The notes under the pieces are model-generated. The model made no database searches. It was not told the origin of the DNA and saw only the letters and a program-made list of their open reading frames with translations. Shown piece after piece: positions 12,084 to 23,099 of a stretch of 64,000 nt of DNA (position 1 is the first letter of the stretch; the number at the start of each line of letters is the position of its first letter). A program made the position numbers and the translations under genes. Source of the stretch: Laccaria trichodermophora. Its lineage: Eukaryota > Basidiomycota > Agaricomycetes > Agaricales > Hydnangiaceae. Location: positions 459,862-523,861 of the forward strand of contig JACTVC010000015.1 in assembly GCA_018417955.1 (NCBI GenBank). Direction: 5' to 3'.

Positions 12084-13562
12084 ATGGCCCCTTCCGTTGC
12101 TCAACTCGAACCTGTTACAGCTCAAACTGTCCAAAAAGTCGCCACAAAAGTGGTGAATCTGGATTTGAAAGCTGATGTACGGTTTCTTTTCTCTCTTCGT
12201 TGACGTGACTGACTTTTCGCTGGCAGGGTCCATCATACCCATTTTACTACCCCTACTACGACAATGACGAGAAATTCCCTCCAACCGAATTGTTCGGTAA
12301 CTTCCTCACATACTCAAGACGATCGAAATGTTTCTAAACTCTCCCTTAGATCACGTTGACCCCGGCACGCGCGCCAATCCAGCGAAGCTGAATCTTCTTA
12401 AACCCGACGTCAAAGTCCACCACATAAGCCCATACCTCGGGACTGAAGTCACAGGGATCCAGATCTCCGAACTGTCCAAGGAAGGACTGGACGAACTTGC
12501 ATTGTTCGCTGCCGAGCGCAAAGTCCTTCTTTTCCGCGACCAGGACTTCAAAGACCTTTCTCCCGACAAGCAGATTGAAATCACCAGGTGGGTATACAGA
12601 CTTATAGAATTTTTGACCGACGCTGATGAGAGAGCTTAATAGGCACTTTGGACCTATTCAGAAGCACCCCACGTCAGGCAACGTGAAAGGCTATCCAGAG
12701 TTCCACGTTGGTAAGTGCACAATCGATCTTTCTATCAGCAAAACTCTAAGCCACGTCATTCATAGTGTATCGTGATGCGCAGCATGACAGATTCCAGGAG
12801 TATCTAGGCGGAGACAGGATCAACCAGACCAGTTGGCACTCGGACGTTTCCTACGAGAAGCAGCCGCCTGGCGCTACGTTCTTCTTCATCCTGGACCAAG
12901 TCCGCCACGTTCTAATTCTTTTACTGCAAGGGGCTAACTTTGCTTTATAGCCCGAGACTGGTGGCGACACGTTGTTTCTCTCTCAAGTCGAAGCTTATAA
13001 CCGTCTATCGCCGGAGTTCAAGAAACGCCTTGAGGGCCTGCGTGCGGTCCATACTGCCGTTCCCCAAGCAGAATTTTCCCGGCGCCGTGGTGGTCCTGTC
13101 CGCAGAGAACCCATCGAGACCGAGGTATGCTTGCCTTCTTGCTCACCTGCATGTGAATGAACTAATACCACCCGCAGCACCCGCTCGTTCGAGTTCACCC
13201 CGTCACGGGCGAAAAGGCGTTATACGTCAACCAGGGATTCACCAAACACATCGTCGGGTTCAAGCAGGAAGAGTCCGAATACTTCCTCAAGTTCCTCTTT
13301 GACCATCTTGCCAAAGGTGCCGACTTCCATATCAGAGCGACTTACAAGCCTGGCACTGTCGTTGTTTGGGTGGGTGACGCTCCTTTTTTCTTTCACCCGT
13401 TCTTTGCCTCTCCATCTGGCTCTCAGATCGCTGATGCTCTTGTTTCCTCAGGATAACCGAGTCACTGCACACTCCGCGACTCCCGACTTCAGCCCCACTT
13501 TCCGAAGGCACGCGGTCCGCCTCACACCTCAGGCTGAAGTTCCTACGGAAGCCACTGCATGA
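12084..13562 (+). CDS. TauD/TfdA-family Fe(II)/2-oxoglutarate dioxygenase
   Basis: This is a 359-residue non-haem iron dioxygenase of the taurine/alkylsulfonate dioxygenase family (yeast Jlp1 type). The family uses 2-oxoglutarate and O2 to release sulfite from organosulfonates or cleave related substrates. Eight exons join in frame: 12084-12176, 12227-12296, 12350-12587, 12643-12710, 12766-12899, 12951-13124, 13178-13369, 13452-13562. The iron ligands are H181 and D183 in SWHSDVSYE and H330 in NRVTAHSA. Arginines near 341-346 fit the 2-oxoglutarate carboxylate site. No signal peptide is seen, so it is probably cytosolic. A TATA box lies upstream. A degraded partial copy lies 1.1 kb downstream, showing a past tandem duplication. 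The exact substrate is not determined. Confidence 0.93.
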
Positions 13563-14649
13563 TCCGCGCTAGAGGGGGATCTATGCATCATTTGATGAAC
13601 ATTGCATTGATAGAGAATTTTTAGAGAATCATTTTGTATTGCACTGTATGAAATCGTTTGAGGGAATATACTCGGAGTCTACACTTGTACATGAAAATCC
13701 CTCGTCTGATATTCAATCTCTAGCAGATTTCTGTGGTTGGAAGTTTTTTCCTTAATTTCGGCGGACTCCGAACAATCTCTCTGTTCCGTTTCGCGGCTCA
13801 TGTGTCTACTCCCTCCTCTTCATTCCCCAGGGCTTAGCCTGACGTCGTTGATGCCAGTGACCAGGCTTCGTTCTCGCGTACGCGCCATAATCGTTCATGC
13901 CAGATAATGCAGGCTCTAATTTGTGCTACATGGGGCTGGCGACTTGAACAAGATTCGCAACTCAAATGAGGCTTAGCACCGCGTCACTCAATTACGGACG
14001 CGTTTTCGCTGTTTCTTAGAACCTCCAGAGGTTTCTTAAGGTGCTATGCTGGGATTGACGCGTGGTCAGCGGTACAGGTGGACAAGGGATGGTCAACTCC
14101 CAGGTTCTGTTGGGCCTCGCAACCGTAAGAAGCTAGGTGGCAACCTCAATCTGCAATTCTTGCTCCTTCGATACCCGGAAAATGTTGGAACAGTTGAATT
14201 GGTGGATGAGGTGAAGGCGCCGGAAGATTGTGTCGACCTCATTCAACTTATGGCCGAATTTATGCTGAGTTATCACACCGGCTTCGCTGTACGATTCTTG
14301 ATCGTCCCCCAGGTCGGTGCACACGGTTTCAACACCCAGAACGTGGTATTCAATGGTATGAGTAGTATGACCAGCTCCCTTTTCAAAGATGCGTTCCTTG
14401 GCAGGCCCGTAAACGGTGCGGCCCAATTACCCCCACTTCGTCCACATTGTCCACCCTGGGCAAGCTTCAACCCACCGTCTTCTTGTCTCCGTCTGCTCGG
14501 CCACATGTTCCGCATCTGCCTGCTCTTGTTAGCAGCTTGCCGGAAGTCGAAAACGCAGATGCCTGAACTCCGCGAGCCCCTCGCTGCATTTACAGCGACA
14601 CTTGGCCAGCAATACATCCTTCATAACAAATAAAGAGCACCCGGCGTTT
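13563..14649. other. Intergenic, with one unexplained open frame (14046-14633 +)
   Basis: After the dioxygenase 3' end, a plus-strand frame is open for 195 codons (14046-14633). The minus strand is also open for 97 codons in the same place (14426-14136). Neither shows a domain I know. The minus reading includes VLGVETVCTDLGDD and KLNEVDTIFRRLHLIHQF, which looks protein-like. One of the two may be an exon, but I cannot choose. Confidence 0.3.
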
Positions 14650-15030
14650 GAGAAGCAAGGACTGACCAGACTCAAAGTCTCAACTCTCTTCTGGACCCAA
14701 TCTGGACCAGAACTTTAAGGACTTTGGTCCCGATAGGCAGAAGGTAGGTAACATAGATCTCAAAGTCCTGGTGACGCTGATCAGAGAGCATGGCAGGTAC
14801 ATCACAAGCACCCCACGTCAGGCAACCTTGAAAGGCCAACCGAAATTGCGTTTACGTTGGTAGGTAAGAACCAATCTTTAGTGTGTAAGCTCCAACCCAT
14901 CGCCATTCACAGTGTATTGCGATACCCAACACGCCATGTTTAAGGACTCTACCTGGATGGAAGAGACAAGGCCGGCCACATCAGCCCAGTTGGCACAGAC
15001 AAAAAGCCACCGCCTGCAACCATCTTTGCC
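14650..15030 (+). pseudogene. Decayed partial duplicate of the TauD-type dioxygenase
   Basis: The DNA here tracks exons 3-5 of the intact gene at 12.4-12.9 kb, including intron positions. It has a diverged match to the RDQDFKDLSPDKQ region. A near-identical segment AGCACCCCACGTCAGGCAAC sits at 14796-14815, against 12662-12681 in the gene. The GTTGGTA splice region, CACAGTGTATTGCGATACC, and a copy of the TTGGCAC iron-ligand region also match. In the copy, the stretch that carries the second ligand (Asp) is missing after the His codon, and frames are broken. No start, no C-terminal half and no second iron-ligand exon were found, so it cannot encode an active enzyme. Confidence 0.85.
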
Positions 15031-15281
15031 TTTGACGGCAGCAAGCGTCGTCAAATAGCTGCTCATGATGCGAATGATCATCGTTACTGACTCCGTTCAA
15101 CGCCTTTTCTTTCATGCTTCCATGCGGGTGTTGTGACATCTTTGACGCTGCGTCTTGCGAGATTGAAAGGCTTTCACTTTTGTTTACCTTTGGTTATCGG
15201 AGATCACCAACCGATTGCGACCGATGATGAACTACAACAAAGCTCCGTCGTAGACGTTCTCGCCCGCAGGTAGCATTTTTT

Positions 15282-16612
15282 ATGTCTCTTCTACCGAGAC
15301 GTAATGTGATATTGCACGATTTCGACGGGAACGTGATTGTGGGTGAGACATCGACCACATCGTCAGACCAGACCTTGCTCACGGATTCCAGGCTTCTGGC
15401 AATATGGTTCAGTCTCTTGGAGCACTTTTTTGTTGTGGTTGAAATCTCTCATCCAGACGGAGCAGCGATGGGCGGTCTTTGATCTCGACGAAACCAGTCC
15501 AAACCGTCACGGAGGGCAGCGGTCGCTTGATTCTGAGATAGTCCCCACAGGGGACTATATCCTGCTTCGAGAAGGTACGTAGCCTCTGTTTCAGTTTTAT
15601 GACAACGTATTCACGGCGCTCCAGACGGCACCCCCTTACCAGTTACTCTGACCGAAGACAGAGCACGTATCCGCCAACCCACCCATTCTGACACACCAGC
15701 TCGGGTGAGTGCTCCGCCGCTGACGCATAGAATAATGTCTAAAAGTGATACTCAGCGGGAACACTACTTTAACCGGACACGGGAGAGGGATGGTGAATGC
15801 TTGGTCACGCGACAAAGATTCGCTACGTGGAGTCGACTGAGGGCCGCCCACATATTTCCCCGTGCCCATGTTCATAAAGTGAGTTAAGCTAGTCGCATGG
15901 TCACTGATTAATGTTTCTCGGCTCTCCAGTGGATAAGAAAACAAGACCACCATCTCATCACTGATACCGCACCTGCATCGGACGTTGGTGGTTCTTCAAA
16001 AATTGACTCTGTGCAAAATGTGATCATGTTACGAAGTGATCTGCACGATATGTGGGATAATTATGAGTTTGGTGTCAACCCTGACGTGAGCGCCTTAGTT
16101 TCGGCATTCATTCTACGATCTGAATTCTTAAACCCTAGGACAATTATCGCATCACCGGATTCATCAACGGCTTAGACGATGTGCACGGTTTGACCGTTCA
16201 CCTTGATCATATTGTGAGCCCGACAATCCGCCCGCTGGACGAACTCTTCCGCGACCATTTCCTACAGGGCGTCCTTCAACATGTGAAAGGTGTGGGAGAG
16301 CCGACATGGGACTACGAGGATGCGTTTAGTGATGATGGCTTCGATCTGTCAAGACAAGAGATCTGGGGAAGCGTCGAGGGGAAGGAGCGGCTGGAGCTGG
16401 AATTTTTTGATAGGCTCTTTGAACATCAAGTCGCAGAGGACCTAGGCCAAGGGAGTGCGGAATTACTGGATAGTCTGTGTATAGTCAGTGAAATTTCAAG
16501 GCAAAGTCTGAATACCCCCCTTTTCTTACCACCTCCTTTGTCAAACGACCGTCCTCCAGCTCCTTCCTGGGCAATTTTGTGTAGAAGGATCACAACATAC
16601 AAACAACCTTGA
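15282..16612 (+). CDS. HNH-endonuclease-domain protein of the basidiomycete type
   Basis: The exon chain starts at ATG 15282 (MSLLPRRNVILHDFDGNVIV), splices at 15343 into GFWQYGSVSWSTFLLWLKSL, and then reads TGDYILLRE. The nuclease core is RTRERDGECLVT, AAHIFP, SVQNVIMLRSDLHDMWDNYE and FGVNPD, giving the H..N..H set of the HNH_2 type. A C-terminal part follows (DNYRITGF to the stop at 16612). The family is abundant and species-specific in Agaricomycetes. The fold is a metal-dependent nuclease fold, but cellular roles are mostly unknown. The C-terminal last 60 residues, rich in Ser and Pro, may be a read-on tail. The degenerate tandem-domain copy starts only 125 nt downstream on the same strand. 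Exon joins are inferred; no frame break was seen. Confidence 0.85.
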
Positions 16613-16736
16613 TTTCGATCATAGCTCCGGACTTTCCCTCCTACAACCCCCCGTGATCGGAGTAAGCACAGCATATAGGTCGAGGCAAAACAGAGGCCGA
16701 GATACACTCGTCCTACTTACCCTCATAGCGTCATTC

Positions 16737-17960
16737 ATGTCTAGCTCCATTCTCGATGGTAGCAATGTGACCAATCCCAGTCTAGACGAGTATGAACCTG
16801 AAGACGTGGAGGCTGGCAATGTGCAGAGGGCAACTGTGCGTACGATTATCATACCAGATTTCTTATAAACTTAAGCGATTTCAGGGAACCACCAATATCG
16901 CGCGATTCGCGCAGAGGCTACGGGGTACGATACAGGCGAAAGGGCATCGTTACTGTAAGTTCAACCGCTCCGAGTCCCCGTATCACATTTCATCTGAAAA
17001 TTGTCAAGTGCACTATCATGTCTATTATGTAAACGACGGCGGGATTGCTACTTTCAACTCCAATATCGAAGGTGTCCGCGAGAGCGCACAATTTTGCTTG
17101 TTTGCGTCCCTTTCGGACAAGAAAGCGATGAACGAAGCCGCCCAAATATCCCTCCTTGGCCCCTCTGGTCCAGAATCATCCGAGTCGGCGCTTGATCCAG
17201 TGGCATTGCTCATTCGTTCGGACAGGTCGGTCAAAAGGACCCTCCCAAAGCTCCTCAGGTTCAATCGAGTCCCAATTATGGCAAGTTCACCATTCTTCTA
17301 CCCGTTATCAATTTACGCGTATATATCCTTTGGGCAGTTTACTTCCGCCTTTATTCGACGAAGGAGGAGATTCCTTCCAAAATGGCATTCAAGAAAGGTG
17401 ACAGCGCCCTGGGCCGTTTTGATGCACTTCCCATTGCACCTCCCCATACAATCGCTTCGGTCAAAGCCTGCTCACTGAAAATGGAGGGCATATATTCCTT
17501 GTCTTCTGCAACGTCGCAACTTTTTGCTGTTCTGAACAGTGAAGGCCCGATGAAGGATAAAACTTTGTTACGGTTTCTAAAGCATCCCTACCCAAGTTGC
17601 GCCGGTGACAATCCCATGGCCTTTGTAGTAGACGCCCCGCAGGAGTATCGGGTCAAATCAAAATATAAATGTGGTGAGCATCGCAATTTCTTGGTAAAGT
17701 GCTTACCTTCAAGTCTCATAGACCGATCGACCGCTGATCCGTCGTGGCTCTCTAATGCCAAAGGGGAGGTTTTAACGACAAATGGCATAATAACACCTCG
17801 AGCATATAGGCCAAATAAATCTTCGGGCAAAAGCATGTTTCTCCAAACGAAGCACATGAAATGTTGATGTCAAAATCACCCAGTGTATGATGCGTACGAT
17901 GCGGTAAACTCCTCTGGGATGAAGGGCTGTAGGTTGCTCATAATGACGCTATGCTATACA
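16737..17960 (+). pseudogene. Degenerate tandem-domain family copy (two repeat units plus C-terminal module)
   Basis: An ATG at 16737 opens MSSSILDGSNVTNPSLDEYE, spliced to GTTNIARFAQRLRG. A first unit then reads HYHVYYVNDGG, FNSN. It jumps directly to IEGV, so the central LGRI...PPHT..SLK part is missing, before ISLLGPSGP and DPVALLI. The second unit (17338-17670, 333 nt) is complete: LGRFDALPIAPPHTIASVK, MEGI, LFAVLNSEGPMKD, NPMAFVVDAP. A C-terminal module follows (DPSWLSNAKGEVLTTNG, then YDAVNSSGMKGC). Unit 1 ends in a different frame from the one that splices into unit 2, and the only donor there is GC (GCAAGT at 17281). I judge it broken, but an expressed short form is possible. Function is unknown. 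Confidence 0.7.
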
Positions 17961-18755
17961 TATTCTAATGCGACCACCTTGACAGTCGTGCCTGTTAGTA
18001 CGTGATCACACCAATTAAAGCTTCCAGCAAACTCACTCAACATCTAGCGGAGGTGGAGTTGTGTCAACAGGTAGTTTCATCGACTTCGTCGGAATATTGT
18101 ACATAGCGGCGCTCCCGATGAGGAACAACCAGTTCCCCATACTGATAATAAGATTCATTGTGATATGCACCGATTGGGGCAAGCATTATATGGAGCAGAA
18201 AGACGCCATTCTGGGCCGTATCACTTGAGAAGGAGATGCATCCTATCATATAACGCTACTATTATATAATTTACAACACGTTGCGGGTCGACGACATTCA
18301 CCAAGATATTTCAAAGCCCACGCCCTTTCCCAAAAGAAAGATTTGAAGGAAGAGATAGAAAATACAAGAGGGGAGTTTCGGACGGACGGAGCTTCAGGTA
18401 ATACGTATGGTAGTGTATATATATGACTCTGACATGAGGGGCAGTGGCGTAAGTAAAGGTGTTTGGAAAGGTCTGAGATTTAGGCGAGTGGAAAGCAACG
18501 GAAACAGAAAAGCAATGAATGACGGTGGAGGGGCGTGCATAAATTGAAGTGGTTTCAGGGATAAGGTGGAGGATGGAGGATAGTTTGGGGAGTCGCCATG
18601 AGAGCGAATTGCCAGGGTGAGAAGCATGGTTGAACAAGATGGGAAGCAGGTGATAGTGGGGCAAGGCAAAACGGATTAAACAAACGGGCGGGATAATGTT
18701 GAGCACTTAGGTGTGCGTCGATTGAGGAAGCGATGGGCCGGCGTCAGCAGTGAGC
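17961..18755. other. Intergenic, 3' flank of the NAP gene
   Basis: No domain-bearing frame. The minus-strand frame at 18706-18311 is low-complexity and lies in the likely 3' UTR/flank of the histone chaperone gene. Confidence 0.4.
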
Positions 18756-20232
18756 TTACTGCTGCTTGCACTCTTCCGGATTAACGTTCGACGCGTTTGC
18801 AGGGGCGCCTCCGCGGCCTTTTGGTGGGCCGCGGCGACGAACAGGGACATCGTTGTCCGATTCCGATTCCTAGGGGGAAATTAGATCAAGCAGCATAAAC
18901 GAGATAATGGGACATACATCATCATCAAACTGCCCTTCATCATCATCGTCATCCAAATCTTCAAACGCATCATCATCGTCTTCGTCGAGGCCTTCGTATT
19001 CTAGGGCTTTGCCGGTGAAGAAATCGATTGCTCGGGGAATGATCTAGAGGGAGTTAGAATCGGATGTTGAGTCGAATGGTAAAGAAAGGTACCTTCTCCT
19101 TGATGTCCTCGCCGATCTGGTAATCTACCTCGAGTTTCTCCTCGATCTCCTCCAGCTCCTCATCGTCGATGTCACCATTCTCAATAGCCTCTTCGGATGG
19201 TGGGATGGGGGGAGTGAAGAAGTTGAAGAAGGACTCTGTAGGCTTGGCCTTACGAACGAGACGCGTGCGGTTGGTGTCTAATGGAATGAGTGAGTGAGCG
19301 GTAGAGGTGGTATATATAAAAAAAGACTAACTCTTGTTCCGCTGCTTCTTGATCTCAAATTCCTTTGTGAGATCTTTATCCTCTTTCCACCTGATCTCGG
19401 AGCCGATGGCACGATCGTAAACGAAATCACCAGAATATCCGACCTCTTCTTGGTAGAGATAAGTTTTCTCAAGGACGTCGTTCTCGAAGAAGTCGTTGGC
19501 GCTGAAGATGAAGAGGATCTTGAAGCCTGGCTTGCCTGCCTTGTCGTCGAGATATGCGAGCTGAACATCGACAAGGTGCTTGAGAGCTTCCACATCGCGA
19601 TCTGTGATCAGCTCGGAGAGGGCGATATGATTTCGGAGTGCGGTGAGCCAGAAGTGAGGAATGCCCTCAGAGGAGGGGGTGACGTCTTTCGGCAAGGGAG
19701 TATACTCTTCATCCTCTTTAATGGAGTATTGCTCGCCAGCATCGAGCTCCTCCCTTGTGGGTTGAGCGGTACCAGAGATGATCGCATGTCGGCGTTCATA
19801 CAAAGGTTTTTGGAGGCCAAGGTACTGTCAGAGCGGGTTGGCAAAAGATACGGATCAAAGGCAATCGCGGCTCACCTTCTTCTCGAGTTCGAGACACTCG
19901 CGCTTATACTGGTTCTGCAGCTCATTTTGCTTGACCTGGATACCCTTGAGCCCCTCGATGTTGAGCTTTACTTCGACAGGAAGACTCTCGATGTACCCGG
20001 AGCTCTTGCCAACAAGTTCAGCGAGCCTTCCGTGGACCATGCCGAGCATCTGGGTCTGCACAGCGCCAAGATCAACGTCTGCCCCATCGCCCTCATCTTG
20101 CTCGTTATCTTCAGTGATGTCTGGGACCGTTGGTCTTGAAAGACCCAGGGCGATAGGTGCCTGGTTCAAGGGCGTATTTTGGGGCGTCGGCGCCGTGATG
20201 TTCGAGCCTGTAATATTGAGGTTGGACGACAT
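18756..20232 (-). CDS. NAP1: Nucleosome assembly protein (NAP1 family histone chaperone)
   Basis: A 424-residue protein on five exons (20232-19876, 19824-19332, 19277-19093, 19043-18918, 18869-18756), all joining in frame. The NAP domain covers roughly residues 70-330. It begins with the long dimerisation helix (NELQNQYKRECLELEKK), then KPLYERRHAIISG, GIPHFWLTALRNH and GFKILFIFSANDFFEN. The C-terminal region has TESFFNFFTPPIPP and then an acidic tail of Asp/Glu runs, which in this family binds histones. It ends in a short basic stretch (RRRGPPKGRGG). NAP1 carries H2A-H2B and also acts in the cytoplasm, including with B-type cyclins in yeast. Length and exon order are normal for a fungal orthologue. 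The antisense frame here is a shadow of this gene. Confidence 0.95.
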
Positions 20233-21307
20233 TGTGGACGGCGAGGAAGAACAAAGAAAAAGTGGTATAATTTGTGGACAAAGTTCGAGCGGAGTTGAGC
20301 GGAGTTTGAATACAATCAGCATGATTTTTACGTGGAAGTGTAACGTCTTCCTGATCATGCACATTGGCCGTTTCCATCATGATTATTCTCGTTCACAATA
20401 TTCGATCCATTGATATCTAAAATACTGGAGCTAATTATCATATTTTCAGGCCTCAACGCGCTACAATACCTCTCTTCGGGAATCTCTTTCAGAAAATATG
20501 ATCACTACTATCACAAATGGTCGTCCGGTCCTTTGTCGGTTGCGTTTCGGATAGCTAAGTGGTCCGTGCCAGCACAATGCTAACGCTAGAACATAGTAGA
20601 ACGTCCACGTGTCTCGCAAAGTAACCGAAATTTCAAAATCGATGCCCTGACGACTTAAATTATCATCGATGACGGGAGTTTTCCGAAAGAAATATAATTT
20701 TCTCCTCTTCCAAGTTCCTTCTATGCAAGTTCAAATCTCGAATATCTTTACTATGCAAAATAAACCAGGAAGTGGCTCCGGGAATTCTGGCGTTTTAGTC
20801 GCAACACTTGCCTGATTTCCGTCCAAATAAAAAAAGCTGGGCCAAGTTTTCGGGTATGCCTTTGGCACGGTCGGGATAGATTTGGGTCAGATTTTGGCAG
20901 CGGTCGAATAGAATAGATTGCCTTTTGAGAGGCCTGAGTCGAAGTTCAGACAAAATCCTCACAAAACGTCTGGATAAAATCACCCAAACTGATATTCTTG
21001 GGCCAGGCATTTGACAGTCGTAAAAATCGAAAAAGGCATATCTGTAATTACTGCAGAGTCCCGATTATTACAGGACTGTGATGTATGTCTCCATAATCAA
21101 CTGACCTGCTTCAGTAAGTACTGATATGTGCAGACACTTTCCGACAATGGCAGTAGGAGATTATGGACTCGAGAATTTATTTTGAAGAAGCTAATTACAC
21201 TCGTATTTTTGTTCTCGTCTACATTTAAATAAAGGAAGATGAAGTGAGTCTGTTATAGCTATCGCCGAGAAGAGAGTCAGATGTCGACAAATTACTTTTC
21301 CTATGTG
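20233..21307. other. Intergenic, no gene seen
   Basis: The NAP upstream region, then sequence with short frames only. A patch near 20,820-21,000 contains GGATAGATTTGG and CTGGATAAAATC, which loosely recall the motif repeated in the hAT-like element at 47.6 kb, but no inverted ends were found. Confidence 0.35.
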
Positions 21308-23099
21308 TCACGCCAACAACCAAGCCCCCGATCCCACAATCAGAACAAAAGTGAAGGCCAACCCGAAGCTGGCCCCAGTTTTTTCAGAACCCGAAGCAAG
21401 GACGAATGATGAAGCAGTGGCGGAGGCAGAGGTAGAGGTCGTAGAAGTGGAAACGACGGATGAAGAAGAGGTGGCTGAGGACGCCGAGGAGGACGATGAG
21501 ACAGCAGACGAAGTTGAGCTCGCAGTACTGGAGGTAAAACCGATTGGCAAGGTTTCGGTCGTACTAATGGCCGCGAGTGACGATGCCGCGCTAAATCTAA
21601 ACACCAAGAAGGGTGAAAAGCAGTTCATGAAAATGAGAGCGATATAAAACTCACGCCTCAGAAGCGGCGGTCGCATTTGTTGCATCGTTGAAAAGGACTT
21701 GGTCAATAATGTGCAGAACCCCATTATCGAGAAGAACGTCTGGCCGCACGATTTGCGCCGAGGTTCCGTTCCCTCCAAGGACGAAAGTGCCAGAGGAGTT
21801 TGTGACGAAGGTGAACGGCTCACCCCCCGCGGAAGTGGCGTTGAACGTGGTTGAGTTGAAAACGGAGGAGTTGGCGGCAATGTCCTGTATAAGTGGAGAA
21901 TACAGGGTGGTACCATTGATGTACTAATGAGATCATTAGATAAATATTTTGAAAGGGAAAATACTGCGTACATGATTTGAAATAAGGTCCACTAGGGTAG
22001 ACGAATTGATAGACGCGATCGAAGAGTTGATCGCTTGGCTGAAGGCGTCGTTGTTTGGCGCGAAGATGGTAATTCCTTGTGCGCCCTGCAAGAATTCGAT
22101 TGTAGAGACATTGGTTCCGTTCGGCTCCGCTACTTGCACTGAAGATATGAGCGTCCCGAACGCTGTTGCGTTAACGGCGGCGACTGCAGTAGTAAGGTTC
22201 CCTGGTGGGGTGAGGACGGCATTTATGGCGTTGATGAATAGATTCTCAAACACGACGGCGTTCGTGACGGTGACGTTTCCGCTGGAGGTATCGTTAGCCC
22301 TGGACCCGTTAGTCTCGGTATGAATACTTGGATTGAACGGGTTGGAAGACATGGGGGAGAGAAAGAAATCGGGGAATGACTTGAAGAAAAAGACTTACAG
22401 CTGATTCAGGATGGTAACGTTTCCGTTGTCACCGCTCCTCGTCCAAGCTAACACCTGGCTCTTATTTCCTTCCAAATGAACTATGTTTGTATCATTTAGG
22501 AAGGTACGGCCGACCGTAGTGTTGGGAAACACCCCAGCAAAGAGTTGCGGAATGCTGGAATTGGCGTCGCGTAGAGCGCGGGAAGAAACAGTGACTGTCG
22601 CAGTCGCAATGGAAGCGCTGACAGATGAAGAACTAGAGCCAGAGGAAGAAAGGGTAGAAGAAGCCGATGCGCTGCTGCTGCTTCCGCTCGCGCTAGCGGT
22701 GGTATTGACGAATGTCACATTCTGGAAAAATCCTTCTATGAAATGGTAGGAAATGACATCCGCGAGAGAGGTAACGTTATTGGTTACTTCCGAAGAAAGG
22801 TTTGCGACTGCCAAGAAGACATGAGACAGGTGTCAGAGACATGCGAAACACTTACAGGCCCCGTCGGTAGGCGCAAAGATAGTAAACGTGCGATTTGAAA
22901 GCTGGGCGAGAAGTTTCTGGCCAATAGCTGTCTGATTTATCACCATAGTGACGTTGGCGAGTTGATTGAAACCCAATGAGGTCAGTTCATTGATGAAAGC
23001 CTCGATGAACGTCGCATTTTGACTCTCCTGGGCGATGGCTTGGGGAAGGAAAAATGCTAACGGTAGGGCGAGGGAAATCGGAAGGAACGAGAGACGCAT
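21308..23099 (-). CDS. Two-domain fasciclin (FAS1) protein, secreted and probably GPI-anchored
   Basis: The ATG at 23099 gives a clear signal peptide (MRLSFLPISLALPLAFFLPQ). Longer upstream frames start at TTG, so this ATG was chosen. Five exons join in frame: 23099-22856, 22807-22399, 22326-21972, 21923-21655, and about 21603-21308. Two FAS1 domains are visible. The first ends its H1 motif with FTIFAPTDGAF and has a DVISYHF..G segment. The second has ITIFAPNNDAFSQ, LVDLISNHYING and GVLHIIDQVLF. Both domains carry many N-glycosylation sequons. The C-terminus is a long Ser/Thr/Ala linker, then a Gly/Ser cleavage region and a hydrophobic tail (GLAFTFVLIVGSGAWLLA), as in GPI-anchored wall proteins. 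Such proteins act in cell adhesion and wall organisation. The last acceptor has two in-frame choices 6 nt apart. Confidence 0.93.

Noticed and set aside
13299..13562. 87-codon frame at the dioxygenase 3' end as a separate gene
   Set aside because: It is the read-through of the last intron; the spliced exon explains it.
19294..20139. 281-codon plus-strand frame opposite NAP1
   Set aside because: Antisense shadow of the acidic, codon-biased NAP gene; spans its introns and has no domain.
20820..21000. Possible second copy of the hAT-like element
   Set aside because: Only short GGATA-like motifs are shared; no inverted ends or target duplication.
21303..21647. Acidic plus-strand frame (EAEVEVVEVETTDEEEVAED)
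   Set aside because: Reverse of the Ser/Thr-rich GPI linker of the fasciclin gene; a compositional artefact.
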